Below, piece by piece: positions 1 to 11,259 of a DNA stretch of 64,000 nucleotides. Positions within the stretch are counted from its first letter, which is position 1. Every line of letters starts with the position of its first letter. The notes under the pieces are model-generated. The model saw only the letters and a list, made by a program, of their open reading frames with translations, ran no database searches and was not told the origin of the DNA. This DNA is from Arachnopeziza araneosa (lineage: Eukaryota > Ascomycota > Leotiomycetes > Helotiales > Arachnopezizaceae), in NCBI GenBank assembly GCA_003988855.1, contig QYAI01000109.1, forward strand, positions 1-64,000, given 5' to 3'. Made by a program: the position numbers and the translations under genes.

Positions 1-1500
1 GTAGGTGCTCTGTAGGACCTCCTTTATAGAGAGTCCTACGCACGTGCTCCCGCTAGTGAAATGACGGAAAGATGTCACACACCCTGGAACCCCACCACAC
101 TAGTTATTTTAATCTCGTACAATTGCTAGCAAGACTTAATTAAACTTGAAACTTAAGATCGCTTTTAGCTTAAAGCTACTAATTCTAGCGAGAACAAGCA
201 AAGCGAGAAAAGTAACTCGGATAATAAGTGTACAGAAAATAACGTCTAGTCGCTCTTATACAATATTTGCAATTCTAATAACGTTTTCTGCTGCTGCCTT
301 TATCTTCTTAACTATTAATTCAGTGCAAAGCCCAAGTTTCTTTGCTTCGGCTCTATAAATCTACTAGATGTCTAAAAAGTTAGAAAGAAGCAAAGAAAAA
401 GTAAAGCGAAGGAAGAAAGAAGAAGAAGTAATAGTGCTAGTGTTTGACTAACTCTGGAAATTTCAAAAACAAGTTCTTGGCTTTGTTAGTTAGAATAATC
501 TATAAACTTCAACGTCCAAGTGTCTTTCTTTGAAGAGTTCTCTCGCTTCTTATACTTAAGAACAGTAGCATTCGCTCTAGCAATAAAGCCTTTTCAGACC
601 TGAAGTAAGAAATTAGCTAAGGTAATAGTTCGCTTCTTAGCAGTTTCTTCTAGTTCAAGAGTAAGAACTTCTTAAACGAAGTCTTCGACGTAAGCCCTTA
701 AGAAAGCCCGACACCTACTTGTCGCGAGGTCGCTGTTAAGGCAGAAGTCAAGCTAAATACTGTCCGAGTTTATTTCAAGAACGCTTCTTCAGTAACTATA
801 GAGTATAGCTGTTAGCTGCAATTTGTGCTAAGTAAAGACGCAGAACCGAAGCCTGAATCTTAATTAATTAGAAAGAAATCCTCAAAATTTAAACTTACTC
901 TGTCTACTCTATCATCAACTTCTCACGACACTGTTCGGTTGTTTCTGCAATATCGGGACTGTCGTCTAGTAGCTTCTGACTATATTCCTCGATAACCTTC
1001 TTCTCTCTTACCTTCTTTGCTTCAAGGTTATCTTCTCGGAGGAATCTTCGTTTCCTCGGCGGAGCTATCGTAGCAGCAGGATAAAATCGAGCTGCTTCTA
1101 AATAGAATTAGATAGATATCACTGAAAGGCCCAATTAAGAGACCAGCGGAAAGGGCAATGGACTCGGGCCTCTGAAAGCGAGTATGTAATAGCTTTTTCG
1201 CAGGAGCAGAGCATGGAGAGAATGAGAAGGACATGGCCGCCTTTTCAAGAGGGGGCCCAAAACGGCTCCCACACCCTGGGCGGAGCTGCCAGCCGCAGTG
1301 CAAATGTTTTGAGCCATGTCCGATAATTCCTGCTAATATAGCCTTGGCAAAGCCGTGGTATGTACCCTGGCAACACGAAGGAATCGCAGTGCGCTATCAT
1401 CATGGATATCGGGGGCGGGTCTGCTGGAGAGGAAGGAATTCGCGAGGCGAGTTCACCAGGTTCATTCGGTGGTGCTTAGTCAAAATTCATCACTGGTGGG
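1..1500. other. A+T-rich degenerate DNA, probable dead transposon
   Basis: This stretch is strongly A+T-rich to about position 1100 and full of TAA/TAG triplets in every frame, unlike the genes that follow. The minus strand between about 400 and 1060 gives short Lys/Glu/Leu-rich stretches interrupted by many stops (for example a piece reading ELEETAKKRTITLANF), as expected of an old coding sequence destroyed by C-to-T mutation. I could not identify a transposon protein. A TGTCACACACC string near 74 could be an LTR start, but I found no second copy. Nothing in it looks functional. Confidence 0.4.
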
Positions 1501-1517
1501 TGAGCGGTAGAAGGGTC

Positions 1518-2581
1518 TTAGCGAGCCCGAGGAACCGCGGGGGTGGAGTGGACGACTTGTTGGGTTCTTTCCGCAGGTACGATGCACTCTGTATTAATCA
1601 ATAAGATCTTGACGAGAAGTCCTGGCAAGTTCAAGAAATGGCAGCCTACTTCCACTGGCAATCCAAGCATCTTGTTGGACAGCAGAGCGTCCTTCTCGAA
1701 ATTCGCGCCCCGGTCTGTGCCGTCCGCGCAGAGCAGCATCAGAATGAGTAGCTTCAAGCCCTCTGAATGGTCCTTATTTTCCAACTTCTTGGCTTTCTCC
1801 AGCGCTGCTTCTGAAGTCATTCTCTGAACCTTCCACTTGGTACCAGTCGCCTTCTCTATCTCATCAAGAACCTGCAATTGTGACACGGTGAAAGATGCCA
1901 CAAAAATCTGCTCATCCTTCGTCTCTTCTGGTTTCAATAACACCTTAGCTACAGCCGTGGCCACAGTTCCCATTTTCGTAGTCGACCACAGCTTATCTCC
2001 GGAATCATAGATCGTGACAAGTTTTTCTTCTAAATGATAGTCGAGCCATCCACTCTCGAGTCCCCAATCAAAGAATTGTCCTGCGTGGATAGCCGTCCAA
2101 GTCAAGCCATTACCTTCTTTAGTCTTCAGATAAGCGATGACCTTGGCCTTGTCAGCGTAGAGTAGAACAAAATTGGCGGCTGCTGCGCAGGTATTGTTGC
2201 CATATTCAGAATGAATGAAACGCTCGACGCCTGCTTCAATGGCGGCATCGATCATGCACAGGTGCACTGTGTAGGGTCGCCCAGGGAGCGCTGATACAAG
2301 GGCGTCTTGACCTTTGAAGGCGACAACGAGCTGTTCGATTGGGTAGTCGTCGTCTACCTTGCAGACCTTAATGCTCGAGGGGAAGGTAGATTTCGAGCAT
2401 TTCCAGGGGAGAATGGTCAGGTTGAAAGCGTTTCATCTTTGAAGTACTGCGAAAGTCTCAGTGCTGAAGAGACCTCCAGCCTACCAGGCGCTCGAGTCAG
2501 TACGTTGTCAATGTGCTTGACGAGGAGGAATCCTGAGGAACTCACTCCCATCACCATAACATTCTTAATTCCTTGCGCCAT
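1518..2581 (-). pseudogene. NmrA-like / isoflavone-reductase-like NAD(P)-binding protein, damaged
   Basis: Members of the NmrA-like (atypical short-chain dehydrogenase, isoflavone-reductase-like) family bind NAD(P) through an N-terminal Rossmann fold and act as reductases or redox sensors. Exon 1 (2546-2581) encodes MAQGIKNVMVMG. A 65-nt intron (GTGAGT to GGTAG) follows, and exon 2 resumes with AGG, giving the expected Gly-rich nucleotide loop. The body carries family-like stretches such as STFPSSIKV, GQDALVSALPG and IDAAIEAGVERFIHSEYG. Two defects are visible: an in-frame TGA at 2433-2435, shortly after the Gly-rich loop, and a C-terminus after GLPVE that runs on into non-family sequence. 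A further intron could hide the second defect but not the first. It is probably a recent pseudogene. Family assignment is firm, substrate unknown. Confidence 0.7.
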
Positions 2582-2639
2582 TCTCTCAAGAAGAGCGAGA
2601 TTCAGTATTTTTTAAAGAGTTGTGTCGGTCCAGGATTCG

Positions 2640-3283
2640 GTGCGGCCAGATCTCGAGGGATTTCGGGTCAGGAAATGTTGAATGGCTTTAATAGAATATA
2701 CAGGGAGTTCTCTCGGATGAGCAGCGGCCGCGTTCCCACATGACACACAGCCGTACATGTCAGCCTTTCCAATGTTATTCGAGCTTTATGTCATACAAGA
2801 TTCACGAACCTTGGCCAGAACTAATTGAGATCCGACGTAATCTCTCATGGCGGCAACAATCTGATACCTTATATCTGAACTTCTTGGGTTCTTCTAAAGT
2901 GGGTCTAATAATGATTGACATGTTCCCGATGTTTGCTTGACCGAAGCCTCTTATATTTGCCGAGTTCTCGAAAGGTACATAGAGGAAAAACTTAGATCAC
3001 TGCGCCCCGCGCGAAAGCATGCCTTATAAGTTTGATGCATAATTATGTAGGCAGTAAGGTTATCTAACTATCTTTTCAAAAGAGTGTAGTAGGCCTCAAT
3101 TCGTCTCGTAAATCTTCAAACTCAAGCTAATGTCAAACAATAATAGAGAACAGATATGTAGCAAAGTTGCCATAGGCGAAACACATCGAAATATATGTGA
3201 ACTTCTTCAAAGCTAATCTTTTAGGTCGTATTTTAATTGATTTAAACGGTAGACGTGGCATCCCTCGCTATAGCCAAGTATAA
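2640..3283. other. intergenic, nothing recognised
   Basis: I see no gene, tRNA or repeat here. Short open frames have no recognisable motif. Confidence 0.4.
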
Positions 3284-5557
3284 ATGTTCAATCACGGACC
3301 TCAAGGTTGTGAGCTACGAGAAGTGACGGCGCGGGGACGCCACAAAAGCTGCCAGTATGTACCTAGGTGCTCAGCCTGCGCTGGGCTTGGTTTCTTCTAC
3401 CCCGGACTTGGAGATAGCAGATCGAAAGGGGTGCTTCAAACGATCGACAATCTCTTTGAAGTGACTAAAGACTACTTAGCAAAGACGCTTGAAGAGAAAT
3501 TAAATGATACGCGAACCGAAATCAATATCTTCCACATTTGTAAGTATGCATTCGACAAACTTTCTGCTGTCGTCTAAATTTGCTAATCGGGGACTTCTCA
3601 CCACAGTTACAAGCCTCTCAGCCTGGACCATGGAAACATAGAGAATCAAAAGAACGACTGCGAAGAATTGAGGGTAAGTTACCAGCTAGACAAATTCTAA
3701 CCAGAACTAACTAAAGAATAGCTTCCACTTGATCTCCTCCATGACCCGGTTACCAATTTGCGTATTGGCATACCGAATGGTGTGAAAAAGGACTGGCATA
3801 TCGTCATCAAGTTCATGGAAGACCCCCATGTCATCTACAGCAACGCCGCTATCCTCTTGCGAGTGGAACGTCATCGAACTATCTCTGAGTACTATTGGCC
3901 TTATGAATGCCCTGGCCTCCCACGGATAGGAAATCAACTTAGTCTCAGGTGCTACATATTTACGCACAATATGCTCCGCTGTTTCTACCCGTCTAGCACA
4001 ACACCGGGCGCAAGCCGCGAAGTCAAGTTAGTGTCTGGTCTGAGCCCCTCAGGCAATATTGTCGCTTGCTGATTCCTTCTTCTCCAAGTATCATTGTCAT
4101 TCTCAGACTTAGTGCAGCATCGCCTTCGGAGTGGTACGATCAATCTGGCCGATGGTTGGAAAAGCTCGTCGATAATTGCGACGCTCGGGCTTAGATGTGG
4201 ACATACGAGTCTAAGAGAGGTCAGCAACATTAGCATTGTCCAACAACTGGTCGAGGAGGGTTAAGACTTGCTGACCTGTCTCCAAAATCTTTGCTCAGGA
4301 AAGGAGTCAAATTCCCCAACCCAACAGGCCGGGGTCAATCCACTTTCAACGAGTTCAGAGCAACCAAGAAGAAAGCCGCTTCTCTTCATATGTCACAGTC
4401 TTGGGGGCGTCATCTTAAAATTTGTATGTTATCACTTAAGTGCATGAGTTACCATGTGTCCGAGCGGAGAGCTAAAATGCTAGAAGGCATTTTCTTAACG
4501 AAAAGCCATGTCTTCAGACATCTCAATGTAATTGAAGTTATATCTGGTATTGTGTTTTTAGGGACGCCTCATCTTCCCTGGAATGTTGGTCCAAGTCCGA
4601 ATACGATCGATCTTGTCCTCCGACTACACCAAAGGACACCTCCTCGAAAATATGCCCTGACTGTAAATGATAATGCCTTCTTGGCAAGATGTTGCTAGGA
4701 CTTCGAACTGCTCGGTATTTAGGTACTAATCGTCTTAGCTTACGAGACGTTGGAGTTACGAATTCATCAGGGAATGTTTAAGACTCAGCGAGCTGTTGTA
4801 AGTCAAGCATACTAGTCCATGAATAAAGACAAAGAACTAAGTGTTGCTTGGATGTTGCTTGGATGTAGATTGCCTCGAAGGAATGGTTTATTATTAAGTC
4901 ACAGCATAAGATTGTGGTACCTATCGATAAAACCCATGACAATATATGCGACATACAAGTTAGGGGATCTCTTTACAAAGCGATTGACTATGCCTTACAA
5001 CGTTCGTTGGAGTATGCTCCAGGGTTGATCTTCAAGAAATTTCAGAGCAAGTGCCAACATGCTACTCATACACCCTATATATCCACTAAGCTTTCGTGTA
5101 GCCAGCGCTCGGGACGGAGGAGATCTAGGCACCACTCGAAGTCTCACCACAGATAATGAGAGAAACTAGGCTATGTTAGTTTCAAGTGACTTCTTTAGAG
5201 ATAGGTACGATGAGCTCCAGGGAGGCCACCCTCGGTTCTTCAGTCAATCGATCTCAGATAACCGATCAGACCATCACGAATTTTGACGTGATCAACATAA
5301 ACCCACGTTTGCCTTGTTTATCCATGAAAGTCTACAAAAGGAAAGTTGATTTTTTTGGCAGACAGCAAATCTTCGACTTGATTGATGAGAACCCACTACC
5401 AGAGAATAGAAGAAATGTCACTTTCAACGAAGGCTCACTTCATTCTTACTCCCTCTGTGGCATGGGTTGTGTTTGTAAAACAGAAATTGCAGTGGAGTAT
5501 TGTACGAGGGTAGGAGGAGGAGCCAACAAAATAAGAATCTCGTTTGCTCCCAGCTGA
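3284..5557 (+). pseudogene. relic of an alpha/beta-hydrolase-like NB-ARC (NLR-type) protein
   Basis: Scattered pieces in different frames line up as one broken gene. A segment around 4540-4580 encodes SGIVFLGTPH, the signature of the lipase/DUF676-like domain found at the N-terminus of many fungal STAND receptors. Around 4910-5030 an open piece (VPIDKTHDNICDI...YKAIDYALQR) resembles the region between hydrolase and NTPase. From 5340 the frame reads DFFGRQQIFDLIDENPLPEN and then the start of the NB-ARC P-loop, but the glycine-rich loop is corrupted: GMGCVCKTEIAVEY where GMGGVGKT would be expected. After about 5500 all similarity stops, so the rest of the NTPase and the repeat domain are gone. 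Upstream pieces (3284-3577, 3735-4072) are probably its earlier exons but I do not recognise them. Multiple frame changes and stops exclude a working product. Confidence 0.55.
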
Positions 5558-6231
5558 CTCTCGATATGTATATTTCGGAAGAACAACTGAAGCAAAAACC
5601 GTATGTTCGAAAGACCAGAAAGCAGTGTAAACAACAAGCAATAAACAAGCAGATAAATTAATAAATCAGTAAGAAAAGAACATCAGTCAATAAAATCCGT
5701 ATGATCAATGCTCTATTCATAACAATGCAATCTATTCTCCCTTCTCTATATCCAAGAACTTGCTCGATGAACCTTTAAGGCATCCCAAGTGTCTCTTGCA
5801 GCTTCAGGCATATATATTGGCTGTTACATCAATTGACAGCTCGTCGTTATGGGTTAAGAACTTTTTGCTCAACTCCACGTCATATCGTGAATACTGTAAT
5901 AACGTAGGAGAATTAGCTTAGTTCTATTTTCAAGTCGTTACATCGACGCCGTTCACGTGACTTGGTCAGGTGACGTTCTCAGCGCTCGTCACAGTAATAT
6001 TGTAGCTTACACGAATCCCTACTGGATTCTGACACCTCCCAATCCTCTGAATCACCTGACTCTCAGTGTCTCTCAGAGCTCCTAATCACCTGACCTTGCC
6101 CCTCCTCTGCTCAGCTCAACACGGAAGGTGCAGTCGATCCACACCCTGCACCAACTTCAACGTCCTCACCATCCACTTACTTTGAACATTGCACCTTGGC
6201 CCACCACTGAGCATACTTGCTAAACCTCGAT
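5558..6231. promoter_or_regulatory. promoter of the MYND gene with repeated TCAC(C/G)TGAC sites
   Basis: TCACCTGAC occurs at 6052-6060 and 6086-6094, and in reverse orientation at 5965-5973. A palindromic E-box version, TCACGTGAC, lies at 5953-5961. Four near-identical 9-mers in about 140 bp immediately upstream of the MYND start are unlikely by chance and suggest a bHLH or similar dimeric regulator. The rest of the interval (5558-5940) shows nothing recognisable. Confidence 0.45.
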
Positions 6232-6963
6232 ATGGCCACTACAACTGCTACTCCAAAGTGTGCTGCGTGTAACAAAATCAGCACCGATCCTGCAGTCCCC
6301 CTCAAACGCTGCGCCAAATGCCAAATCACATTATACTGTTCGCGCGAGTGCCAGAAAACGGACTGGAAAGCTCACAAGAAAGTCTGTGCCAAGAATGCCG
6401 GTGGATCTGCCAACGCAACGGCCTCCTCCTCTTCATCTTCTCAAGGTCCCATTAAGACAATCGACAAACCCTTCCACCGCCTCAATGACAAAAAGTGGCT
6501 ACACGACCGCCCCGAGAGCGATGTGTACCAACTCTTGATCGACACGTACCGCTTCCGCATGCAGGACAACTTCACACTTGAAGGCGAGCGCAGTAAAGAT
6601 AGCATCTATGCTGGGAAAGCTGATGGCCGGGTTGGATTCGAGGCGTTGCTACGTTTGGCGGGTACCAATAAATTACTGCCGCCATGGTGGTCGAAGGAGA
6701 AAGAGGATGAGTGCATGGCGTTGGGATTGGATAAGGATTCATGGAGCTCGCTCGCTGGCAAAGTGGAGAAAAGTCAGATCATTAAGCATTATGGGAATGA
6801 GGAAATGCCGATGCAGTTGAGACTCTTTGGGGAGCAGGTATATGGACGGGGACCAGCGGGTCAAAGCGGCAATATGATGATCCAGATGAAGATGCAAGTT
6901 GAAAATCAGGAAATGGTCTCTTCTATTTTCGACACATCTTCCTTCGGACGTCGCACAAACTGA
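6232..6963 (+). CDS. MYND-type zinc-finger protein
   Basis: A 243-residue, intronless protein. The N-terminus (about residues 9-54) is a complete MYND zinc finger: CAACNK, a CAKC pair, YCSRECQ and the closing HKKVC, supplying the Cys/His ligands for two zinc ions. MYND fingers bind proline-rich partners. A Ser/Ala-rich linker follows, and then a roughly 170-residue region containing WLHDRPESDVYQLLIDTYRFR, PPWW and RLFGEQVYGRGP that I have seen associated with fungal MYND proteins but cannot assign a function. The first ATG of the frame, at 6232, is used; the frame is open a little further upstream but without ATG. The protein is intact and probably a cytoplasmic or nuclear adaptor. Direction of any regulation is unknown. 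Confidence 0.82.
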   Translation: MATTTATPKCAACNKISTDPAVPLKRCAKCQITLYCSRECQKTDWKAHKKVCAKNAGGSANATASSSSSSQGPIKTIDKPFHRLNDKKWLHDRPESDVYQLLIDTYRFRMQDNFTLEGERSKDSIYAGKADGRVGFEALLRLAGTNKLLPPWWSKEKEDECMALGLDKDSWSSLAGKVEKSQIIKHYGNEEMPMQLRLFGEQVYGRGPAGQSGNMMIQMKMQVENQEMVSSIFDTSSFGRRTN

Positions 6964-7550
6964 GATGATTAGGGCACAGGACTTGGGTCAACAGCGGTAT
7001 CTTGAACTTTAGGGCTGGGACAGCACTTTAAACAGCTAGCTACACAGCCCATACCAACACAAAGTATTGCGTTACTTTAATACATCATTTATAAGCGATA
7101 GACTATCAAATGGGAAATACTGAAGTTTTTCGATAGTGAACTACGGATTAATGCAATCAATCCATGGATATCTGGGGAGTCAGCTGACAGCTGAGTCATC
7201 TCGGAATATTGTAATTGCGGCCGGAGCTGGGTAAGGCTATCTAAGCGAGACCGAATCGGCACCGGTTGTGTGCCGAATCGGAGGGAAATCATTCCTCCTA
7301 CGTCGCTCTGCATTTTACATTTCAGGTGAAGATCTGGCCACCGAAAATATTATATATATACCCAAGACCCTCTCTCACTTCTCAACTTGTTCCAATATTC
7401 AACTCATCGTTACTTGCCTGAGATTGCAGCTTGTAATCAACATCGCCTATACCACTTTACACTTCCAACACCAGCGTTCCGGGTATACCACATTATACTC
7501 GGGTTATAATTTTCCAAGATCTCACTTTTTTTGGGAGTTAAGGAAACAAA
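6964..7550. promoter_or_regulatory. intergenic region with TATA box of the FAD monooxygenase
   Basis: A TATATATATA run at 7351-7360 lies about 190 bp before the ATG at 7551, followed by C/T-rich leader sequence typical of fungal 5' untranslated regions. Nothing else is recognised between 6964 and 7340. Confidence 0.4.
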
Positions 7551-9221
7551 ATGACGAACCAAGACCACTTCCCCGTCATTATCATTGGCGGCGGCATCGT
7601 CGGCCTTAGTGCTTCCCTCATCCTCTCATCCCACAACATCTCACACCTCCTCATTGAGCGACACACAGGGACGTCCATCCACCCACGAGCTCGAGGAATC
7701 AACACCCGCGCCATGGAAATCTTCCACTCGATCAAAATTGATGAAGCAGTCATCGAAGCCGGGTCTCCACTAGCCCCATCCATGGGTTTCCACATCGGGA
7801 ATTCATTTTTCGAAGTCATGAATCCCAAACCCAGGAAAGAGGTCAAAACTGCAGAGATGCCATTTGCCAAATACTATGATGGAGTCGTGAGTCCAGTCAA
7901 AGGCGCGAGATGTACGCTGGATCTAATGGAGCCGGTGTTGGTTGACATTGCGAGGAAAAGGGGTGGGGAGTTGCGCTTCTACACTGAGTGTGTGTCCTTT
8001 GAGCAAAATGAGAAAGGTGTTGCGGTTACGCTCCGCGACAGAGAGAAAGATACGACTTCCATCGTCCACTCTGATTATCTCATTGCTGCAGATGGAGCAG
8101 GTAGCCCCATCCGATCCAAACTCGGGATCAGCACAACCGGCGCAGGAGCGCTGGCCAATCTTATCAACATCCTCTTCCGTGCTGATCTAGCATCCTTCGT
8201 CAAAGGTCGAGAGATAAGTCTCTGTTACATTAATCGACCCGACTTTAAAGGTATCCTCACAGCGATCAACAACAGTGACATCTGGGTGTTCCACCTCTGT
8301 TACGACCCTAGCAAAGGCGAGAAAGCATCAGACTATACGCCTGAGCGCTGTGAAGAACTATTACACATAGCTCTTGGGATCCAGGATCTTGAGGTTGAGA
8401 TCAAATCCATCCTCCCATGGCAACCATCCGATATTGCGGCGTCCAAACTCCGAGCCGGTCGTGTTTTTCTTGCCGGAGACGCAGCGCACCAAACAACGCC
8501 ATACGCAGGACAAGGTGCCACGACGGGAATATCCGACGTCTGGGATCTCTCGTGGAAACTTGCTGCCGTTCTCAGAGGCCAAGCAGGTCCCAAGTTACTA
8601 GAAACATATGAAACAGAGCGTCTCCCAGTCGCAAGATTCGTGGCTCACGAATCAGGGGTGATTACAAATGAGTACGGTTTACCATCAGTTAAATACGGTG
8701 TTCTCACTTTTGCGCTCAATGGCGCGCGAAGAATAGCCATGTATACCGGGTTTGGCTATCGATATACCTCTGGTGCTTTCATTCCGGAGACCGACACATC
8801 AGGAAGTTGGTTGTCTTGGTTTCATATCCCTTGGACCATCCAATCATTATTTCTCGGTCTTAATGGAGCGCCGGGAACTCGAGCACCACATGTCTGGGTT
8901 CAATATGAAGGACGGAGAATCTCAACACTGGATTTGTTTGGCAAGTCATTTGTCCTGCTTACTGGATCAGAAGGGAAAGAATGGTGTCGTGCCGCAGAAG
9001 TGGTCAAGGCGAAGATGGCCGTGGATTTTTTGGCCTATCGAGCGGGTCCTACAGGTGACGTGTCGGATCCAGAGAAAAAGTGGGATTATGCTGCTGGCAT
9101 CACGGCCAAGGGAGCTCTTCTCGTGAGGCCAGATGGATTTGTGGCTTGGAGAGTGCATGATCAGGAGGCAGATTTGGAGGAGCGGTTGGAAAGTGTATTA
9201 AAGAAGATCTTATGTCGATGA
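7551..9221 (+). CDS. FAD-dependent aromatic-ring monooxygenase (PheA/TfdB-like)
   Basis: A 556-residue intronless flavoprotein of the group A hydroxylase family, which uses NAD(P)H and O2 to hydroxylate phenolic or polyketide substrates. All three diagnostic motifs are present: the FAD dinucleotide-binding GGGIVGLSASLIL near residues 13-25, the DG motif in AADGAGSPIRSKLGI near residue 180, and the GD motif in GRVFLAGDAAHQTTPYAGQG near residue 305, where the FAD ribityl chain binds. The C-terminal 100 residues match the thioredoxin-like extension of phenol-hydroxylase-type members (SFVLLTG, a Gly/Asp-rich end and VRPDGFVAWR). Length is normal and no lesion is visible. No polyketide synthase or other pathway gene lies nearby, so a catabolic or detoxifying role is as likely as biosynthesis. 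Confidence 0.92.
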   Translation: MTNQDHFPVIIIGGGIVGLSASLILSSHNISHLLIERHTGTSIHPRARGINTRAMEIFHSIKIDEAVIEAGSPLAPSMGFHIGNSFFEVMNPKPRKEVKTAEMPFAKYYDGVVSPVKGARCTLDLMEPVLVDIARKRGGELRFYTECVSFEQNEKGVAVTLRDREKDTTSIVHSDYLIAADGAGSPIRSKLGISTTGAGALANLINILFRADLASFVKGREISLCYINRPDFKGILTAINNSDIWVFHLCYDPSKGEKASDYTPERCEELLHIALGIQDLEVEIKSILPWQPSDIAASKLRAGRVFLAGDAAHQTTPYAGQGATTGISDVWDLSWKLAAVLRGQAGPKLLETYETERLPVARFVAHESGVITNEYGLPSVKYGVLTFALNGARRIAMYTGFGYRYTSGAFIPETDTSGSWLSWFHIPWTIQSLFLGLNGAPGTRAPHVWVQYEGRRISTLDLFGKSFVLLTGSEGKEWCRAAEVVKAKMAVDFLAYRAGPTGDVSDPEKKWDYAAGITAKGALLVRPDGFVAWRVHDQEADLEERLESVLKKILCR

Positions 9222-10336
9222 TTTGTTGTATCTGATCAGGATTGATGGCGGCATACTTGTAAGATTAAATAGAAATTCAACTACTCTAGTATCATCTATC
9301 TTGATCTTCACCGTCTAAAGCTTGAATTGATACACCATTAATTATTCAGCAAGTATTCCAATGAGCAACTACCCCTCCGGTTCCACCTGGTGCTCGGAAA
9401 CCAAGATAGCTTGCGCAAAAGGGTGACAAGATACTCAGCTGTGTTATGGAAAGGCGTGAAGCCTTGGAGAAAACCCAACGAGCAACCGAAATGATTCCGG
9501 TAGACTAGCGGGAGGGTTTTGCAATATTATTGAACATCTGTAACGGCGTGTTGTTATTGGTTGCATCTCTCAACACCGCTTATCTATATGAATTTAAGTT
9601 TTCTGGACTCTTAGAGTAGACCAGAACTATCGGTGGAATAGGAAGTTTAAGACCGTATTGGTTTCTGATAAGCGCCGGCCATAACGGGTGGCGCTTAACA
9701 ATCAACAACAGAGCGGCTTGTTTCATGGATTATCTTTCAGACCTTTAATGCGGCTAAGCATCTTAGTAGGGTTTAAAGGGAAGTTGAGAAAATGGGGTGT
9801 TGGGTGGTTCTTGCACGGCAGCGAGGAAACGAATTGCCGAGCTCTAAGTTGGGCCGTATGTCAACATCACTTACTCGGAATAAATTATCAGATTTATTGA
9901 CAGTGAAAGAATCTTATCAGTGAGTCGATGATATATGAATAATAATGTGCTGATTGATCTCACAGTCTAGGACCTTGTGTTCTTCTCTCCGTCATCGCCC
10001 AGGACGCATCAATGCGCGATCTGTCCCATTGTAAGATTACCCGTGAATCACGGTATTTTATCAGTACAACAGGTAGTCTATCAATATATATTGTTATATC
10101 CATCACTATTACGAACACTAATAACACGCTATACTAATCAAACAGTTAATATATTGATAAGTGATTAACATGGCGTCGAATTCATCAAACTCCTTCTTGT
10201 GTTGATAAAACAAGAAACTGACAAGTACAATGGAACAGATCACGTGCTACAGAATGACTTGAGGCCACTCGGAGAGAGAAAGGTAGTCTATTTTGGTAAG
10301 TGTTTCCATTCGGGGTCTGCTTGAGACTTCTGTCAT
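9222..10336. other. intergenic, nothing recognised
   Basis: No open frame with recognisable motifs on either strand. Short frames (up to about 70 codons) look random. The calmodulin-like gene to the right ends here, so part of this is its 3' flank. Confidence 0.4.
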
Positions 10337-11259
10337 TCAAGATCCATAACCATCAACAATGTCATCCACAGCCCCATCCTTCTTCTTCATAAACTGAACA
10401 AATTCTCTGTCTACAGGAGCAACACGTATCAGCAGAATTCTCTCATATTCCTTCTGAGTACACCTAGAGTATCGCTTTCTTGTCCTGTTCTCAAACTCCC
10501 ATAGGCGCTCTTTACAGAATCACAACTCAATCTTAATATAATAAAAAATAAAAACTCACAGGTAATCTTCTCTTCCCCATCAACATCGTCCAAAATCTCC
10601 TCAATCTCCTTGTCAGTAACTGTCTCCCCTAGGCCGCTCACCACCTGTCTAAATTGCGCGGTAGTGATTGAGCTATTACAACTAGGATCGAACTCTTTCC
10701 AAGCAGCACGGAGATCAGCTTCACTGTCCAGTTCGACCTCTTTCTCAGCTACTGGTGGGTGGCCTGGTTGGAGATATTCTGGAACTATGGCAGTGACTGC
10801 AGGTGCAGGTACAGGAACCGCTGCTACGACAGGAGGTGGATATGGATGTCCCGTCATCATGGTGATGAATTCTGCCCCCCGTTAGGACATCTGATCGGAG
10901 ATAGACGATCAACAAACCATTAAAACTAATAGTTCCATCTCCGTCTAAATCAACCTCCTTGATAATCTGAGCCAGCTCAGCATCACTTGGTTTTTGGCCC
11001 GAGCTCGACATCACCCGGCCGAATTCTTCGACGCTGATGGATCCGCCACCATCGGCGTCCTAGGATTGTTAGTAAGGAGATTAACGATGAAATAGCTGAA
11101 CCTGATACGGAAGCTGACTGAAGATTCTTACATATTGATCAAACTCATGTTTGAAAACCGCAATCTCTTCGGGGGTGAGATGTCTGGCCTAAATCAGCAC
11201 CAGTCAGCACACGCACAATCCTCTATTCCTCCACACTTCTTCCTTTGGTCACATACCAT
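10337..11259 (-). CDS. calmodulin-like EF-hand protein with proline/alanine-rich linker
   Basis: Joining five exons (11257-11259, 11132-11188, 10918-11059, 10560-10871, 10337-10410) gives 195 residues in one frame. The first exon is only the ATG, followed by GTATGT, an arrangement also typical of true calmodulin genes. EF-hand loop 1 (DADGGGSISVEE) and loop 2 (DLDGDGTISFNE) are canonical. A linker rich in Pro, Ala and Val (TGHPYPPPVVAAVPVPAPAV onward) then replaces the short calmodulin central helix. Loop 3 (DPSCNSSITTAQ) lacks the position-12 glutamate and is probably dead. Loop 4 (DVDGEEKITYRE) is only partly canonical. The C-terminus is REFVQFMKKKDG plus a short tail. So two calcium sites probably work. 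Partner unknown. Confidence 0.82.

Noticed and set aside
74..110. LTR start (TGTCACACACC)
   Set aside because: No second LTR or primer-binding site is visible within the window.
7538..9158. Antisense and alternate-frame ORFs across the FAD monooxygenase
   Set aside because: They are shadows of the real 556-codon frame, without motifs.
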